Shown one piece after another: positions 9,004 through 17,678 of a stretch of DNA of 44,493 nucleotides (position 1 is its first letter; every line of letters starts with the position of its first letter). The notes beneath the pieces were generated by a model. That model was not told the DNA's origin and made no database searches. It was given only the letters and a program-made list of their open reading frames with translations. Made by a program: the position numbers and the translations under genes. Source of the stretch: Promethearchaeum sp. (GTDB taxonomy: Archaea > Asgardarchaeota > Lokiarchaeia > Sigyniarchaeales > Promethearchaeaceae); NCBI GenBank assembly GCA_030612265.1, contig JAUWOE010000004.1, positions 1 to 44,493 of the forward strand, written 5' to 3'.

Positions 9004-10854
9004 CTATAATTTATCTGATGAACTTATTTCTTTGTTTTTTGAAGATTTTTTCTTTTCTTCTAGTACTTTTTCTTCTCCTTTGAACATCTTTTCAATATCA
9101 ACAACTTTGTTATACACTTTACTGATTGTAATAAGCATTAAAAAGACAATAAAACTCATAGCGGCGGATTGAGAGAATTGTTTATCAACATCAAATAGAC
9201 GATATATATAAGTAACAAAAATTGAATAATACTTCGCATCACCTAAACCAGTCTGATTTTCTGTCAATAAATAGAAAACATTGAAGAGATTGAAGGTCCA
9301 TATAAAACCTAATAAGGAAACGGTAAATAATGTTGGTTTTAAAAGTGGAAATGTGATCTTTTTAAATTGTTGCCAACCGCTTGCACCATCAATTTCAGCA
9401 GCTTCGTATAAATCTGGTGGAATGCTTTGTAATGCAGCTAAAAAGCTTACCATCATAAAAGGGACACCGAGCCATACATTAATTAAAATCGCTGAAAATG
9501 TTACCATTTTTATTTTAAATGTATTATTTCCAAAGAGATATACATCATCAGTTATCCAGAAAGTTGATGTTATATCAGGCAAATCCACAATATTTAATGT
9601 TAATAAACTTAAATTTCGTAAAAATTCTGCCAACAAATTGAAAAAATGGAATGCTAATGGTATAAAAATTATCATTAAAACAAGAATTAAAAATGACCTA
9701 AATTTTGGATTTAATTTTAATTTTTTTTCAATATATTTTGAGATGTTAAAAATAATAAACACAACTAATATAATTGTTAGAACGAGAACAAACAAATCCC
9801 CTAGTGTAAAACTCCAACCCAGATGAGTTAACCCATCAGTTTCACTAATATATCTATATGAAAACAAAGTGTTACCAAAAATTTCTTTTGTCCTTGTTCC
9901 TAGAAATCCTTGTCGAAAATCAAAAATGAAATTTCGCCAAATAAGGGTAGAAACAAATGAGGGAATTGCCCAAGGTAAGATAAATATTCCTCTGAAAAAA
10001 CCCTTACCAACGAAATTTCTATTCATTAAAATTGCCAAAAACATTCCAAGAATTACATGTAGAAGTGTACATGTTAATGTCCAGAAGACTGTATTAAAGA
10101 GTATCCTTAAAAAATCAAGTTGCACCTCATCTGTAAGAACATACCTATATTCATCCAGAGGTAGTTTAATTACAACGGAAATTATTGTTACCAATTCAAA
10201 AAACAAGGTTATTATTGATAATATTAAAGGAGCAGCAATTACACTTATAATTATTGCAGTAATCACGGATAAAAACCGATTGATCCCTTCTTGTTTTGAA
10301 AAATATCTCTTAAGAAAAAACATGCAAATTCCAAAACTTATAATGCCAAAAATCAAACCAATAATTGGAATATTTGGGATTAGAAATTGAAAAAAAACAA
10401 AAAAGAAAATTCCTGGAATTATACTCATACCAATACTATTAGACCAGCTTTTTATGGGAGAGTTTTGTGGAGTTTTTTCTAATTTTTTATATATTTTTCT
10501 CATATAGACTAAGACCATTATACCCAAAATTAATAACTTTAATCCTTCTGGAATCAAAATTCCTTGTAAATTAGCTTCTGGGTTATTTATTACAAATAAT
10601 CGATATAATGATGCAACTGAAGCATTATTTAAATTTGTAAAATACTCTGTTGCATGGCGTAATTCATCTACGATAGGATTTTGAAATAAACTTAATAAAA
10701 AGGAAAAAAAGATTGGCCCAAAAACAAATATTAAGAGAGAGAGCAATGCGGGTATCATAAATAGATAAGCAATCGCTGAATCGGTTTTTACTTGCCGCAT
10801 TTTTTTTTTTTGTTTCAACTCGCTCTCTTTTTTAATTTTTGTCGCTACAACCAT
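9004..10854 (-). CDS. MalF-type sugar ABC transporter permease, enlarged
   Basis: This 616-residue permease carries the EAA loop YEAAEIDGASGWQQFKK (about 483-499) and the typical MalF surroundings (RGIFILPWAIPSFVS and LLGFIWTFNLFNVFY). A first helix lies at about 28-50 with a basic N-terminus. Before and inside the core there are additional hydrophobic segments (about 105-120, 140-180 and 195-230, and another block at about 355-420), making it roughly twice as long as a minimal MalF-type permease. The C-terminus is a charged, Lys/Glu/Ser-rich tail of about 35 residues. It lies 13 bases after the binding-protein gene and 12 bases before the MalG-like gene, so it forms the second half of the membrane channel. 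The ribosome-binding site is weak. Confidence 0.9.
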   Translation of the reverse strand: MVVATKIKKESELKQKKKMRQVKTDSAIAYLFMIPALLSLLIFVFGPIFFSFLLSLFQNPIVDELRHATEYFTNLNNASVASLYRLFVINNPEANLQGILIPEGLKLLILGIMVLVYMRKIYKKLEKTPQNSPIKSWSNSIGMSIIPGIFFFVFFQFLIPNIPIIGLIFGIISFGICMFFLKRYFSKQEGINRFLSVITAIIISVIAAPLILSIITLFFELVTIISVVIKLPLDEYRYVLTDEVQLDFLRILFNTVFWTLTCTLLHVILGMFLAILMNRNFVGKGFFRGIFILPWAIPSFVSTLIWRNFIFDFRQGFLGTRTKEIFGNTLFSYRYISETDGLTHLGWSFTLGDLFVLVLTIILVVFIIFNISKYIEKKLKLNPKFRSFLILVLMIIFIPLAFHFFNLLAEFLRNLSLLTLNIVDLPDITSTFWITDDVYLFGNNTFKIKMVTFSAILINVWLGVPFMMVSFLAALQSIPPDLYEAAEIDGASGWQQFKKITFPLLKPTLFTVSLLGFIWTFNLFNVFYLLTENQTGLGDAKYYSIFVTYIYRLFDVDKQFSQSAAMSFIVFLMLITISKVYNKVVDIEKMFKGEEKVLEEKKKSSKNKEISSSDKL

Positions 10855-10867
10855 ATTTTTCTAATCC

Positions 10868-12343
10868 CTATTTGGAATTTATCAAATATTTTTTTCTAAT
10901 TAAAAAAATAATTCCAACTGACATGGAAATTAATAGAAAACTAAGAGTATATCCAGGTATTTGAACTTCAGGTTCAGTAACATCAACTCCTTCAGGAGGA
11001 ATTATAATTCTCCAATTTGCATATACAGCAGAGATAAATTCATCTAAATTTAAATCTCCTGATAAATATTCATCAAGTCGATCAGATAATCGTTGTTCGA
11101 TTTGCGCCCAGCGATGATCAACGGGTACTACTGCAGCAGCTAATACAGCATCATAATAACTCTTAACATAAGGATAGTTCTCATGATTCATAACATCGTC
11201 TCGTTTCATAACGCTCATTCGTGCTGGAACATGATAGAATCCCTTTGCCTTCTCTGCCATGACATCTTCACTCGTAAGAAACTTACACAGTTTTACTGCA
11301 GCTTCATATTTAGCCCCTTCAGTGTTCTTTGAAATCACATAAGCTTGACCACCGACAGGTGCTCCTCTATTTCCCTCACTATCATGTGGAAGTTGAACGA
11401 TTCCCATATTATCCTTTGATGCATAAACTTTTGCTCCAGGAGCTCCAGGATTAAATTCAGGAGAATTATCTAAGAAGTTCTTTAATTCCCATGGTCCTTG
11501 TGAAACCATAGCCACTATTCCTTGATCACTAAACAGAATATTAATAGTAGACCAGCCTTGTTCTTCCCATCTTGGAGTGTATAAACTATTTGTTAAATTT
11601 TTCACAAACATAAATCCTTCTCGAGATTCTGTTGTATTGATTGCAATAGTTTCAAATTTTACAGTATCATTTGTAAAAAGATTTCCCCCATGACCAAAAT
11701 AGAATGGTTGTGCTCCGAAAAACATACCTGCTAAGGTTGTTGCATAAATACCATCATCAGTACTATTAACTGTAGCTAAAATAGACCAATATTCTTCCCA
11801 AGTCCATGATGTCTCAATTGTTAATTCTGATAGATCAATTCCAGCAAGTTCAAAGTGATGCTTATTATACATTAATGCTGGAGTATCTACAAGCTGTGGA
11901 AATGACCAATATTCTTCAATACCTGTGTCAGGATCTGGATACTTACTCATTTTTAAAGCAATCGGTAAGAAATCATTTAAATCATCTTCAGTTAATTCAG
12001 ATGTAATCGCTTTTAGCATTTTAGCATTAGCAAATTCCGGAACCCAATCTCTTGTTGCTCGAAAAACTTCTGGTTCTTCGCGGGCAATATATGCACTTTG
12101 GTAATCATTTCGGGCATTAAAGAAACCTTTTTGGGTGGCGGTAACATCAATATCTGGATTCAAAGTTTCAAATTGAGTTATTAGATCAGTAATCCCTGGT
12201 TTTTCAGTATCATTTTCTGTATACCAAAATGTTATTTCTGTTGGACCTTGTAAAGGTTGACCAATCGCAGTAATCGGAGCAAAAAGCATAATAGATAAAA
12301 CCCCGATACTAAATAAGCATAATAATTGTTTCTTTATTTTCAT
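10868..12343 (-). CDS. Extracellular sugar-binding protein (family 1), membrane-anchored
   Basis: This is a MalE-like family 1 solute-binding protein of 491 residues. It has a signal peptide (about 5-28), the start EITFWYTEND typical of mature family members, and conserved segments such as FWYGQ-like FYFGHGGNLF, MVSQGPWE and GAPVGGQAYVISKN. Instead of a lipobox cysteine it ends with IPGYTLSFLL, a hydrophobic segment and a Lys/Arg tail, so it is probably held at the membrane by its C-terminus. It starts one base after the stop of the preceding binding-protein gene, and a GAGGG ribosome-binding site lies inside that gene's last codons, which indicates translational coupling. Its ligand is probably a maltodextrin or a similar oligosaccharide, judged from the flanking amylases. 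Confidence 0.9.
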   Translation of the reverse strand: MKIKKQLLCLFSIGVLSIMLFAPITAIGQPLQGPTEITFWYTENDTEKPGITDLITQFETLNPDIDVTATQKGFFNARNDYQSAYIAREEPEVFRATRDWVPEFANAKMLKAITSELTEDDLNDFLPIALKMSKYPDPDTGIEEYWSFPQLVDTPALMYNKHHFELAGIDLSELTIETSWTWEEYWSILATVNSTDDGIYATTLAGMFFGAQPFYFGHGGNLFTNDTVKFETIAINTTESREGFMFVKNLTNSLYTPRWEEQGWSTINILFSDQGIVAMVSQGPWELKNFLDNSPEFNPGAPGAKVYASKDNMGIVQLPHDSEGNRGAPVGGQAYVISKNTEGAKYEAAVKLCKFLTSEDVMAEKAKGFYHVPARMSVMKRDDVMNHENYPYVKSYYDAVLAAAVVPVDHRWAQIEQRLSDRLDEYLSGDLNLDEFISAVYANWRIIIPPEGVDVTEPEVQIPGYTLSFLLISMSVGIIFLIRKKYLINSK

Positions 12344-12344
12344 T

Positions 12345-13790
12345 TTAAACCCTCATTTTTCTTTTTTTTGTAAAAAACACCAATACTGATGTTATCCCAA
12401 TTATACTTATTATTAAAATGGGATTTGCTCCAGGAATAGCCGCTTTTTCATCTTCTAGTGGTATCGGATCAATATTTGCATTTGTTGGAAGAGAACTACT
12501 GAATAATAAATTTAATCCTGTGCAAGTACTCAATTCATTTTGCTTTCCCGCCAGCATATTGTCCAATTGGACAATTTCTGCATCTTTTACAACGGAAGAA
12601 TATTGTGAGATGGGTTTGATCGAAGAACGATCGATAAATTCTTTATAAGCTTGAATAAAACGATTATTCTTAATGCTATCATCGTCATAGGCAGATTCAA
12701 TCGCAGGCATTAAGTATTCATTCTTAGCATTCTCAATCATAGCATCTTTTGAAGATAATGCTTGAGCAAGTTTAACTGCATTATCCATATTTGAAGATTG
12801 GGAATTAATCATTAATGCCATTACTTCAATCGGAGCGTACTTTCCAATTTCAGCCACTGGAACTGGAGCTATATCCAATTTGGATGAATCCGAAAATTGA
12901 GCACCATTTAATAAATATTTCAGATCCGAAGCGAGACTAAGTGTTGATGCAACATTTCCTACTTCAGCAAAATGAGAAAATGTATTTTTTGTCCCTTGTT
13001 CAGAGTAATCTATTGTTAATTTAAATACATTAACCAAATCATAGATGAATCCCATAGCTTCTACTGATTGATTGCTTAAGATTTCAATGTGAGAAACATC
13101 CATGACCAAATCCGAGAAATATTGTCCACCCGCTCCAAAGAAAAGAGCATTTGGCCCATATGGTAGATCCATAAAAGAAAAACCATATTTTTTATTATCT
13201 GGATTAGGATCGCTTTGATCATTCATTGCTGAAATCGCACCTTTAAACGCTTCTGTATCCCAAGTTCCATCATAAGAAGGAATAGAAACTGATGCAGGTA
13301 CATTTTCAGTATTATACAAATATCCTACAGTATCAACATATTGTGGAAATCCATAATACACTATATCATTAGTTACAACATAGTTTTCAACTTTATAATA
13401 GGATATTGCACGTTTGGCTTTTACCATATAATCTTCAACAAAAAATGTGCTATTAAAATCTTGGATTGTGTTTAACATTGCAAGTTCTCCTATCCAATCT
13501 GCAGAACCTTGAATTAAATCTGGACCATTACTTGATGCATATTTTGCAATATATTCCGATTTTAATTCATCATATGTCATAGAAATTGCATTAACAGTTA
13601 TAGCATTGGAAGATTCAAAATCGTCTATTAAATCTAGTAGAGTATCATCAACCATATCATCATCTATGTACCAAATAGTGAGTTCATCACTTGCTTTCAC
13701 ACTTACTGAAGACATAGAAATAATAAAAGACAATAATAGTAAACTAGAAAAAATGACTTTTACTGATTTTTTAACATTTATTCTTTTCAT
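12345..13790 (-). CDS. Second extracellular sugar-binding protein, membrane-anchored
   Basis: This is the first gene of the transporter operon, encoding a 481-residue family 1 solute-binding protein. After a signal peptide (about 10-33) the mature protein begins ELTIWYIDDD, like its neighbour. It shares the neighbour's layout (YGFPQYVDTVGYLYN against WSFPQLVDTPALMYN), so the two genes look like an ancient tandem duplication. It is more divergent from standard MalE proteins than its neighbour. It too ends with an IPG motif (IPGANPILII), a hydrophobic segment and a basic tail. The ATG is preceded by AAAGGTG with suitable spacing. Two binding proteins in one operon may widen the range of oligosaccharides taken up; this is an inference. 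Confidence 0.85.
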   Translation of the reverse strand: MKRINVKKSVKVIFSSLLLLSFIISMSSVSVKASDELTIWYIDDDMVDDTLLDLIDDFESSNAITVNAISMTYDELKSEYIAKYASSNGPDLIQGSADWIGELAMLNTIQDFNSTFFVEDYMVKAKRAISYYKVENYVVTNDIVYYGFPQYVDTVGYLYNTENVPASVSIPSYDGTWDTEAFKGAISAMNDQSDPNPDNKKYGFSFMDLPYGPNALFFGAGGQYFSDLVMDVSHIEILSNQSVEAMGFIYDLVNVFKLTIDYSEQGTKNTFSHFAEVGNVASTLSLASDLKYLLNGAQFSDSSKLDIAPVPVAEIGKYAPIEVMALMINSQSSNMDNAVKLAQALSSKDAMIENAKNEYLMPAIESAYDDDSIKNNRFIQAYKEFIDRSSIKPISQYSSVVKDAEIVQLDNMLAGKQNELSTCTGLNLLFSSSLPTNANIDPIPLEDEKAAIPGANPILIISIIGITSVLVFFTKKRKMRV

Positions 13791-13838
13791 TTTTTACACC
13801 TTTATTTTTTTTTAAACTGAATGAATATTGATTGGATT

Positions 13839-13848
13839 TTTTATAAAT
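13839..13848 (-). promoter_or_regulatory. Candidate TATA box of the sugar transporter operon
   Basis: Read on the minus strand, the stretch gives ATTTATAAAA. It lies about 50 bases before the ATG at 13790, which would give a leader of about 25 bases carrying the AAAGGTG ribosome-binding site. This is the only clear TATA-like element on that side of the divergent region. Confidence 0.45.
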
Positions 13849-13997
13849 ACTTTTTAAATTTATTTCTTATTATTAATAAAGATTTTAGATTTTATTATTT
13901 ATTTAAGTAAGGAAGAATCTTTGAAATTTTTCGCTATTAAACACAAATTCACTAACAATATTCCAAAATAGCCTTTTCTTTTCAAATTTAATTATTA

Positions 13998-14024
13998 AAT
14001 GGGAAATTAATGGGAATTACCATT
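13998..14024. promoter_or_regulatory. Candidate operator between divergent glucan operons
   Basis: AATGGGAA occurs twice, at 13998-14005 and 14009-14016, exactly one helical turn (11 bases) apart. The second copy also forms an inverted repeat with CCATT (AATGG, six bases, CCATT; 14009-14024). The site sits between the transporter operon and the pullulanase gene, where a shared sugar regulator (TrmB-like in many archaea) would bind. No regulator gene of that kind is in the window. The rest of the 13791-14166 gap shows only AT-rich promoter-like sequence. Confidence 0.35.
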
Positions 14025-14151
14025 CAAATATTAAAAATCTATAAATTTGATGAAAATTAAATTAAAATCGAATTTTTTCACATCTTTCTTATAATTTCAT
14101 TATTTTAAGAAATCAAATTCTTTAAATGTCAAAATGCTCAATACTTTAAAT

Positions 14152-14157
14152 GGAGGT
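14152..14157 (+). promoter_or_regulatory. Ribosome-binding site that fixes the pullulanase start
   Basis: GGAGGT lies nine bases before the ATG at 14167, ideal spacing. The longer frame beginning at the ATG at 14134 would have to be translated through this site and lacks a ribosome-binding site of its own. Confidence 0.75.
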
Positions 14158-14166
14158 TTTATCGAA

Positions 14167-17100
14167 ATGAATCCACTTAGTTTAAAAAAAAAAATTCTAA
14201 TTATTTTATTGGGGTTTAGTTTCGCTCTTACCCCGTCTTTTTCGAGTATGAGCGCATCAGAGATTAGCAATCAACCTTTATCGGAAGCTGATCCAGTTGT
14301 AAATCTAATCATTATTTGGCACCAACATCAGCCTTCTTATCAGGATCCTGAAACGTTAATTTATGAGCAACCTTGGGTTTTTATGCATGGTACAAATTCA
14401 TATCCTTATATGGCAGATATACTTAATGTTTATCCAAGCATAAATGTTACAATCAATTTGACACCTTCTCTATTACATCAACTTTCAGATTATATTAATG
14501 GAACTGCATACGATAGAAGGATTGAATTGTTTAAAATGGATGAGGCTTCAATGAGTTTTGAAAATAAAAGTATTGTTATGCAGTACTTTTTTGACATTAA
14601 TTCACAATTTAGACAAGAAGGAAGCCGTTATTGGGAATTGTCTCAAAAAAGAAATCAGTATGCAACATTGGCAGAACAAGTTAATGCTTTTTCAAATCAA
14701 GATTTTCTAGATTTAAAAGTATTATTCTTTTTACATTGGATTAATCCAAGGTATACTGATGAAGGGATTTATCAATTTCTATTAGATCATGATGTTGCTG
14801 GAAACCATTATAATTCTGGTGACAAGACTACTGTACTAGATTTGGGACAGTCTTTGGTGGAAGACTCTATTCTTTACCATAAAAACATTCAGAATGAAGG
14901 AAGACTCGAAATAATTACCACTCCATTCTATCATCCTATCCTTCCTTTATTGATAAACACTTCAAATGCTAGAGAAGTAAATCCGGGAGTGGCAGATCTT
15001 CCCCTTCCTGATCAAAATACATTATGGACTGAAGATGCCTTATTACAAATTGAAAAGGGGAGAAATTACACGAGTGTTTTGTTTGGACAAGATCCAGTTG
15101 GTATGTGGCCATCAGAACATGCCGTTAGCGATGAAATTATTCCATTGGTTAACCAGAGTAATCTCCAATGGTTTGTAACTGACTATACAGTATTACGGAA
15201 TAGTTTAGGTGTTTCAACTTTAACTCCAGAGCAATGGTTTAAGCCATATCTTGTGGAAAAAGATGGCCTCTCTTCTGTTGCATTCTTCCGCCATCAACAA
15301 CTTTCAGATGAAGTTGGATTTAATTATGGAGGTCTCCATCCTAACACATCTGCTCAAAATATGATTAACTCATTAAAAGTTTTTCAAGAGAATTGGGTTG
15401 GAGTAGATGATCCAGTTCTAACTGTTGCTTTAGATGGTGAAAATGCATGGGAGAATTACCAATATGATTTAGACGGCGACGGAGATGTTGAATATACAGG
15501 TAATCTATTCAGAGAAAAAATGTATGAATTATTAGAAGTTGCTCAAGTAGATGGATGGCTCCGAACAATAACACCAAAACAATACTTGGCTGAACATCCT
15601 GCAGATACTTTAGACACTTTAAATCTTGCCACGGGTTCATGGGCAGGCGATTTAAACATCTGGATTGGTGAAGATGAAGAAAATTGGGCATGGGATCAAC
15701 TAATAACTACTCGAGATGATTTAGTTGAATTTATGGCTAATGAAACTCTAACAAAAGAAGATCTTCCAGAAGCATGGGAAGCATTATATGCTGCTGAAGG
15801 CAGCGATTGGTTTTGGTGGTACGGATCAGATCGAGACAGTGGTCATGATGACCTCTTTGATTGGCAATTTAAATCAATTTTAAGAGGAGTTTATAAAGCT
15901 ATAAATTGGACAGACACTGAAATAATGAATGAATATCCTATCCTATTTCTTAAAAATTTACCCCCAGTTGCAGCATCCATTGAGGGAAAACAAGAACCAA
16001 CCATTGACGGTATTTTTACTGATGGATCTGAGTGGACTTTGGCTGCAAATTTAAGTCATAGTTTAGCAAATAATACAAATCACGTGATAAAAGATCTATA
16101 TCTCGGTGTAGATGAAGTAATCGATGATCTCCATATTGCAATTACCACAACTGATGCATTTGATTTAGGGACTAGTGATGATTTATCATTTGGATTATAT
16201 TTCTCCAGTCCAGATCTCGAAAATAAACAACTTTTCCCACGTTTTACCGATCCTTTAAATTCAAGTCATATTTTGGGATTCGAATTAGCAACTGAAATTC
16301 GAATTGATTTAGACGATACTTCAGAAGCGAAAATTTACAGGGTAAATGAAACAAATGAATGGGAGTTAGCATTAGATACAATAACTACCTTAGCGGTAAA
16401 TGACATCATCGAAATAACAATACCACTCACCGCATTAAATATTGAAAAAGGAAAATCAATATTTATGAATGTTCTAGCAACCAATGATACATTGAACGAA
16501 AATATTGATAAAGCACCCAGTGATGGTCCTTGGAGTTTAAATATTCCTATTGGAGGGGTAGATATGACCGAAGTATTTTCAATGGCAGATCCAAGCGAGG
16601 ATGAACATGGAATTTATCCGACAAACCCGCAGATGCATCCAGATGGAGATGTTGAGCAAACTGGATTAATGGATATTCTCAGATTTAGAATTGGATATCA
16701 AGATGATCACGTATATTTTGAGTTTAAATTCCGAGAACTTTATAATCCTTGGAACGGTCCAGGAGGATACAGTCATCCCTTAATGCAAGTATATATTGAT
16801 AAAGACAATATTCCAGGATCTGGAAGTACCACCTGTGATCAAAATGGACATTTTAATATCGAAGATGAACATGCCTGGGAAATGATGGTTCGAGCAGATG
16901 GATGGTTACAATATGTGCTATATTCAAATCAAACAATGTTAGAAGGATCTGTGGAAACCTTTTCAGATTCAGTTGATAATATAATCGTTTATTCTGCACT
17001 ACTTTCAATTATAGGAACACCATCTCCAGATTGGGCATATACCGTAGTAGTGGGATCCCAAGATTACCAAGCATTTAGAGATTTTCTTAGTCAGCCTCAA

Positions 17101-17664
17101 GAATGGAAATTTGGAGGAGGAGACGATTCAGAATGGGACCCAAATATTGTTGATTGTTTAGTCCCTGAAGGAATAGATCAAGAAGCAATTTTGAATTCCT
17201 ATGATGTTCTAAATCAACAATACTGCACTATTCCTGCAGTAGGTCTAAATGTACAATTTCAAGAAGATACTATCGCACCAAATATTTCAATCATTGAGCC
17301 GTTAGACGATCCCTTTGAAGTTTCAATACCTAGGGGAGAATCAACTGCTTCAGTAAATATTAGCTGGGAAGCATCTGATGATAAAGAAATTGATCGCTTT
17401 GAGATTTATGATGGAAATGAATTTCTTTCGGAATACAATGCGACTATAAGTTCTGTAATTTTGGAATTACCAGAAGGTGAACATATAATTAAAGTTAATG
17501 TCTTTGATTCTGCAGAAAATTATTCTTCCGACTCAATTACTATAATAGTAACAACAGGATCGAAAATTTCAGGATTTCCGATATTGTTATTGTTGGGGAG
17601 TATTGGATTAGTTGTAGGTTTGATTATAAAAAACCAAAAATTAAAAATAAAAAAGGATTTATAG
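14167..17664 (+). CDS. GH57 amylopullulanase-type enzyme, multidomain, surface-anchored
   Basis: This 1165-residue secreted enzyme probably cleaves alpha-1,4 and alpha-1,6 bonds of starch-like glucans. After a signal peptide (about 5-30) comes a GH57 catalytic region with HQHQP (52-56), RLEIITTPFYHP (about 246-257), GMWPSEHAV (nucleophile Glu317) and ALDGENAWENY (acid/base Asp423). These motifs agree with those known from archaeal GH57 pullulanases. A WFWWYGSDRDSGHDD segment near 548 is also typical of them. Then follow a CBM9/DOMON-like domain (about 605-780), a glucodextranase-C-like module (about 800-1020), an Ig-like domain (about 1035-1120), and a hydrophobic anchor with a Lys-rich tail. 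The start at 14167 is chosen for its GGAGGT site. The gene is divergent from the sugar transporter operon and ends 14 bases from the convergent GH13 gene. Confidence 0.92.
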   Translation: MNPLSLKKKILIILLGFSFALTPSFSSMSASEISNQPLSEADPVVNLIIIWHQHQPSYQDPETLIYEQPWVFMHGTNSYPYMADILNVYPSINVTINLTPSLLHQLSDYINGTAYDRRIELFKMDEASMSFENKSIVMQYFFDINSQFRQEGSRYWELSQKRNQYATLAEQVNAFSNQDFLDLKVLFFLHWINPRYTDEGIYQFLLDHDVAGNHYNSGDKTTVLDLGQSLVEDSILYHKNIQNEGRLEIITTPFYHPILPLLINTSNAREVNPGVADLPLPDQNTLWTEDALLQIEKGRNYTSVLFGQDPVGMWPSEHAVSDEIIPLVNQSNLQWFVTDYTVLRNSLGVSTLTPEQWFKPYLVEKDGLSSVAFFRHQQLSDEVGFNYGGLHPNTSAQNMINSLKVFQENWVGVDDPVLTVALDGENAWENYQYDLDGDGDVEYTGNLFREKMYELLEVAQVDGWLRTITPKQYLAEHPADTLDTLNLATGSWAGDLNIWIGEDEENWAWDQLITTRDDLVEFMANETLTKEDLPEAWEALYAAEGSDWFWWYGSDRDSGHDDLFDWQFKSILRGVYKAINWTDTEIMNEYPILFLKNLPPVAASIEGKQEPTIDGIFTDGSEWTLAANLSHSLANNTNHVIKDLYLGVDEVIDDLHIAITTTDAFDLGTSDDLSFGLYFSSPDLENKQLFPRFTDPLNSSHILGFELATEIRIDLDDTSEAKIYRVNETNEWELALDTITTLAVNDIIEITIPLTALNIEKGKSIFMNVLATNDTLNENIDKAPSDGPWSLNIPIGGVDMTEVFSMADPSEDEHGIYPTNPQMHPDGDVEQTGLMDILRFRIGYQDDHVYFEFKFRELYNPWNGPGGYSHPLMQVYIDKDNIPGSGSTTCDQNGHFNIEDEHAWEMMVRADGWLQYVLYSNQTMLEGSVETFSDSVDNIIVYSALLSIIGTPSPDWAYTVVVGSQDYQAFRDFLSQPQEWKFGGGDDSEWDPNIVDCLVPEGIDQEAILNSYDVLNQQYCTIPAVGLNVQFQEDTIAPNISIIEPLDDPFEVSIPRGESTASVNISWEASDDKEIDRFEIYDGNEFLSEYNATISSVILELPEGEHIIKVNVFDSAENYSSDSITIIVTTGSKISGFPILLLLGSIGLVVGLIIKNQKLKIKKDL

Positions 17665-17678
17665 AAATTCCATAAATC

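Noticed and set aside
9281-10390. Plus-strand frames of 181 and 173 codons
   Set aside because: They are antisense shadows of the MalF-like permease; hydrophobic minus-strand codons leave the opposite strand open.
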